NCBI GenBank assembly: GCA_030323885.1
Contig: CM059186.1
Location: forward strand, 19,816,998-19,880,997
Length of the DNA stretch: 64,000 bases
Direction of reading: 5' to 3'
DNA from: Branchipolynoe longqiensis
Taxonomy: Eukaryota > Annelida > Polychaeta > Phyllodocida > Polynoidae
Every line of letters starts with the position of its first letter. Position 1 is the stretch's first letter. Both the position numbers and the translations under genes were made by a program. Below, piece by piece: positions 61,176 through 64,000 of this stretch. The notes beneath the pieces were generated by a model. That model had not been told where the DNA came from and made no database searches. It saw only the letters and a list, made by a program, of their open reading frames with translations.

Positions 61176-61415
61176 CAACAACCATACAGCATGTACCTTG
61201 TACAGAATCATGGTCATGGAAACCAGTGTCATGGGGGTGATGAAAATGGGAAATATTGCGCCTAGAACGGGACTTGAACCCACATCTCTTCGCATTCCAG
61301 GCCAGTGTGTGAACCATTACACCACCTAGGCTCCCTGATATCAACACACAACCCATGCCTACCTGTCTATTATATGGTTACTTGCCTGAGAGGTCAGTGC
61401 AGCCTACTACAAAAG
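61176..61415 (-). mobile_element. SINE-C copy
   Basis: Complement of the body (aacaaccatacagcatgtac), of the tRNA-like part (gaccattacaccacctaggc-like) and of the leader (acttgcctgagaggtcagtg). The 3' end is missing. Confidence 0.8.
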
Positions 61416-61499
61416 CATACAATATTCAAAATCAAAGCACTTATTAATTTATTAATTTATTCATTACCATTATTAATTCTGGATATTCAAATTAGATAC

Positions 61500-61793
61500 T
61501 CAATCATTGTGAAGTATGTCTTCCTTCATAGAAGGGAATACAATACCAAATCAATTTGAGACAATCTCTCTTATTGCTGAACCCAATAGCGTTTGAGTTT
61601 TTCCCAACAAAGCACAATCAAATGTCCATGGTTGCACTTCAAATATCTCCAAAGGTAAGCATCTAAAATAAAATTCACTTCACATTAGCATAGGGTAGAT
61701 TCAAATGATCAATCTAATACATTTATCTAATAAAATGTACAGATACTGAAAAACACCTGGCTATGCAACTTCAATCTCATATTGATTGAAGAC
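61500..61793 (+). repeat. M5 element, left end missing
   Basis: agaagggaatacaataccaa, tgcacttcaaatatctccaa, gggtagattcaaatgatcaa and the end ctggctatgcaacttcaat match M5. Confidence 0.7.
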
Positions 61794-62005
61794 ATGCTTT
61801 CAGTCGTACTTAACGCAAGCAAATTTAAGAGTCTCAGACATTTGGTCGTCGGATATAATGATGCAATATATGTGAACAATCGATGAATTTAAGTAAGCAG
61901 CTTGCACACATTACGTACGGCAAAGTATGTTGCCTATCAGCAGAAAGGGTTTAATACATAAACTCCCGTCCTGCTGAGCGACTGTCTGTTCTTTTTTCTT
62001 TTTCT
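61794..62005. other. Unassigned stretch
   Basis: No coding or shared repeat signal was seen. Confidence 0.3.
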
Positions 62006-62303
62006 TGAAGATTAACACTGCCTATCATGGATAAGTCTGAATAGACTTGTTTTCACCATTAGACAGTTTGTCGATAGAAAGCCCGAGCCTACACCTTTAC
62101 CGACTCAAGGGATTTTTAACCCCCCACACCACATAGACATGGTATGAGTGCAACTGTCCTTTGATGAACGCTGTAATTTATACACAGCGGTGGAAATCCA
62201 AATTCGCAGAGGTGGGGGCACGGGGAATCGAACCACTGACGTTCAGATTAGGAGTCTGACCTAGGAAAATGTCAGACACTCTAACCACTCCACTACATAG
62301 TAC
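62006..62303 (-). mobile_element. SINE-D copy, full length
   Basis: Complement of the end (cactgcctatcatggataag), of the body (cgatagaaagcccgagccta) and of the tRNA-like head (gggaatcgaaccactgacgt, gtcagacactctaaccactc). Confidence 0.85.
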
Positions 62304-62354
62304 ACCAGTGATACATCAGCCAGTAGAAGAAAACTCCATGCATTTGTTTCCTGG

Positions 62355-62432
62355 GTCACTTGGCAACCAGAACTTCATTATCTGAGTGTGGGAAAAGGAG
62401 CAGGTGTGGTGCTAGTCATATTAAAGGTGGAT
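62355..62432 (+). repeat. ~75-bp direct repeat, left copy, flanking a SINE-B
   Basis: gtcacttggcaaccagaact, tcattatctgagtgtgggaa and gctagtcatattaaaggtgg recur at 62763-62840 on the other side of the SINE-B. Confidence 0.8.
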
Positions 62433-62440
62433 TGGCTGTT

Positions 62441-62760
62441 GTTTGTTGGTTTTTGGAGTTTGACATCCTGGCAATATCTAAGGTCATATCAGGATGGGTA
62501 TTGACTTGTGACAATCCGCACTCATGGTGACTTTATAGTCCTCCCCCAATGGAGACCAGGTCACCAGCATGATGACCTGATATCCCACTCAGTCACATTA
62601 TCCTGATGCTGAGCTGACCAGTCCTTGCCCTATCCTATTAATGCCAAGCAGCAGGCTAGGAAGTGACAAGTATCGATTTTGTAAGTCATGGGTTTGATTC
62701 GACCAGAAATTAATCGTCCGACCTTCCGCACGGTAGGCCTGCACTCTACCGATTCGGCCT
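62441..62760 (-). mobile_element. SINE-B copy between direct repeats
   Basis: Complement of tail (ggtttttggagtttgacatc) to complement of head (ccttccgcacggtaggcctg, ctctaccgattcggcc). Confidence 0.8.
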
Positions 62761-62762
62761 AG

Positions 62763-62840
62763 GTCAATTTGCAACCAGAACTGCATTATCTGAGTGTGGG
62801 AAAAGGAGCAAATGTGGTGCTAGTCGTACTAAAGGTGGGT
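62763..62840 (+). repeat. ~75-bp direct repeat, right copy
   Basis: gtcaatttgcaaccagaact, gcattatctgagtgtgggaa and gctagtcgtactaaaggtgg. It has several differences from the left copy. Confidence 0.8.
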
Positions 62841-63037
62841 TAATGATGTACAAAGGCAGAGTAATATTACATGGTTTGGGTAAATCTCTCTATGGATGCT
62901 CACATGACAAATTGTATATTCCATATCTGATATATAACTCATTATATGAATATAATTTGGGTGGGCTATCCGTTTATTAATTATTTATTTATTTATTAAT
63001 TATGTATATCCTTCACACCCTATTTACTTATGGGTGC

Positions 63038-63364
63038 ACCGGACGCGGTCGTCGTATCGGTAGAGCGCAGGCCTCCCGTGCAGAAGGTCACGAGTTCAAT
63101 TCCCGGTCGAGTCAAGCCAACTACTTACAAAATTGATACGTGTCACTTCCTAGCCAGGTGCTTGGCATTACTAGGATAGGGCAAGCACTGGTTGGCTCGG
63201 TGTTAGGATAATGTTACTGAGTGGGATATCAGATCATGGTTCTTGTGGCCTGGTCTCCCAGTGGGGCAGCACTATACAGTCACCATGAGTGCACACTGTC
63301 ACAAGTCAGTACCCATCCTGATAATACCTTAGATGTTGCCAGGACGTAAAACTCCAACAACCAA
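63038..63364 (+). mobile_element. SINE-B copy, full length
   Basis: It has the head accggacgcggtcgtcgtat, the B-box-like cgagttcaattcccggtcga, the body, and the tail aggacgtaaaactccaacaa. ACTTATGG occurs at both flanks (63026 and 63372), a likely target-site duplication. Confidence 0.85.
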
Positions 63365-63767
63365 CACACCAACTTATGGCTGTGGGCCAGCTCTGTACTT
63401 ATATCGATTGTGGCGCCACCACCTGGACGTTGCCAGCGACGGCTTGTGTCTTGGATCGCCACTAGCCGTATCTTTAATAGCTTTGTAACCAGTAGGGCTT
63501 ATTTTGATCGGCGAGAGCCTCCCACGTAAAAGGTGTCCATTCACACCTTGTGTACCTTGTGTCTTTTATCAGCAGAGCCTAGAATTATTTGTCGACGCGA
63601 GTGGTGTTTTCCGGGTATATAGGTACCGGAGAGCTCCGGAGGTGGCGCCACCAGTCATGACAGATGAAGGAGGCAATGCAGTGTATAGTGTAATAATAAT
63701 AGTAAGGAAATAATTCCTTTCCGTGCCTTTTTACTTGCATAATGCGTTACACATCACATATATATGG
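63365..63767. other. Unassigned stretch with possible Ngaro-type relic
   Basis: agtagggcttattttgatcg, ggcgagagcc and cagcagagcctagaattat at 63491-63595 faintly follow the order of the Ngaro-like B repeat. TGGCGCCACCA occurs at about 63411 and 63644, and also just right of the Ngaro-like element near 35678. The evidence is weak. Confidence 0.25.
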
Positions 63768-64000
63768 TGTTCTCTGTGGCGGAATGGTTAGAGTGCGTGA
63801 CTTTTTTCTAGGTCAGGCTCATAATCTGAGGGTTGGTAATTCCCTGTGTGTAATTCCCTGTGCCCTCACCTCTGCCAATTTGGATTTCCACCACTGTGTA
63901 TAACTTAGGGTGTCATCAAAGGCCAGTTGCTCTCATACCATGTCTATGTCGTGTAGGAGGTTAAACATTCCTTGGGTCGGTAAAAGTGTAGGCTCGGGCT
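63768..64000 (+). mobile_element. SINE-D copy, cut by window edge
   Basis: The head tgttctctgtggcggaatgg and the body ccatgtctatgtcgtgtagg and aaaagtgtaggctcgggct run to the end of the window. The B-box region is disturbed by a short duplication (aattccctgtg twice). Confidence 0.8.

Overview
The window is a gene-poor, repeat-saturated stretch of an animal genome. I found no convincing host protein-coding gene, rRNA gene or functional tRNA gene. Every protein-like segment I could identify comes from a retrotransposon. The organism is most likely a marine invertebrate, probably a mollusc. This is inferred from an interspersed repeat at about 35.73 and 40.98 kb that I recall as widespread in molluscan genomes, from several tRNA-derived SINE families, from an I/Nimb-type LINE, and from abundant tyrosine-recombinase (YR) retrotransposons.

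The coding core is four YR retrotransposons. DIRS-a (1-2848, +) is a very GC-rich, broken copy cut by the window edge. DIRS-b (13.3-16.1 kb, -) is an older copy with an internal deletion. An Ngaro-like element (29.89-35.59 kb, +) has near-textbook split direct repeats (A1 - ORFs - B1 A2 B2). DIRS-c (35.81-40.98 kb, +) is nearly intact and sits inside a split copy of the mollusc-type repeat. In DIRS-c, Gag, reverse transcriptase (RT) and RNase H share one 1081-codon ORF, and the recombinase has its own ORF. A strong predicted intron (39223-39510) would fuse the two in frame. No methyltransferase domain is visible in any of the three DIRS copies. A fifth coding relic is an I/Nimb-type LINE on the - strand (55.88-59.75 kb) with ORF1 zinc knuckles, a truncated endonuclease, RT and RNase H.

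The rest is a layered mosaic. Four SINE-like families recur on both strands. SINE-A and SINE-B share one body but have different tRNA-like heads and tails. SINE-C occurs as a dimer and SINE-D is a third tRNA-like type. Short foldback or terminal-inverted-repeat elements occur throughout. Several have interiors built from one family-specific word (ACGT, GCGTATG, GTCCGGTAC, GCGATTCG) and share a CTGTCACA-like terminus. A recurrently deleted LINE 3' fragment occurs four times. Micro- and minisatellites include (TATATC)n with polarity switches, CTG/CCT-type triplets, and GT-rich and AT-rich arrays. Many elements are nested, which gives relative ages and some occupied/empty-site comparisons.

Region by region: 0-3 kb DIRS-a; 3-12.4 kb SINEs, foldback elements and minisatellites; 12.9-16.1 kb an Ngaro-type terminal-repeat relic and DIRS-b; 16.4-29.8 kb foldback elements, AT and GT arrays, a tandem duplication and triplet repeats; 29.9-41.1 kb the two large YR elements back to back; 41.2-55.6 kb SINE/foldback mosaic with TATATC arrays; 55.9-59.75 kb LINE; 59.9-64 kb GT array and SINEs.
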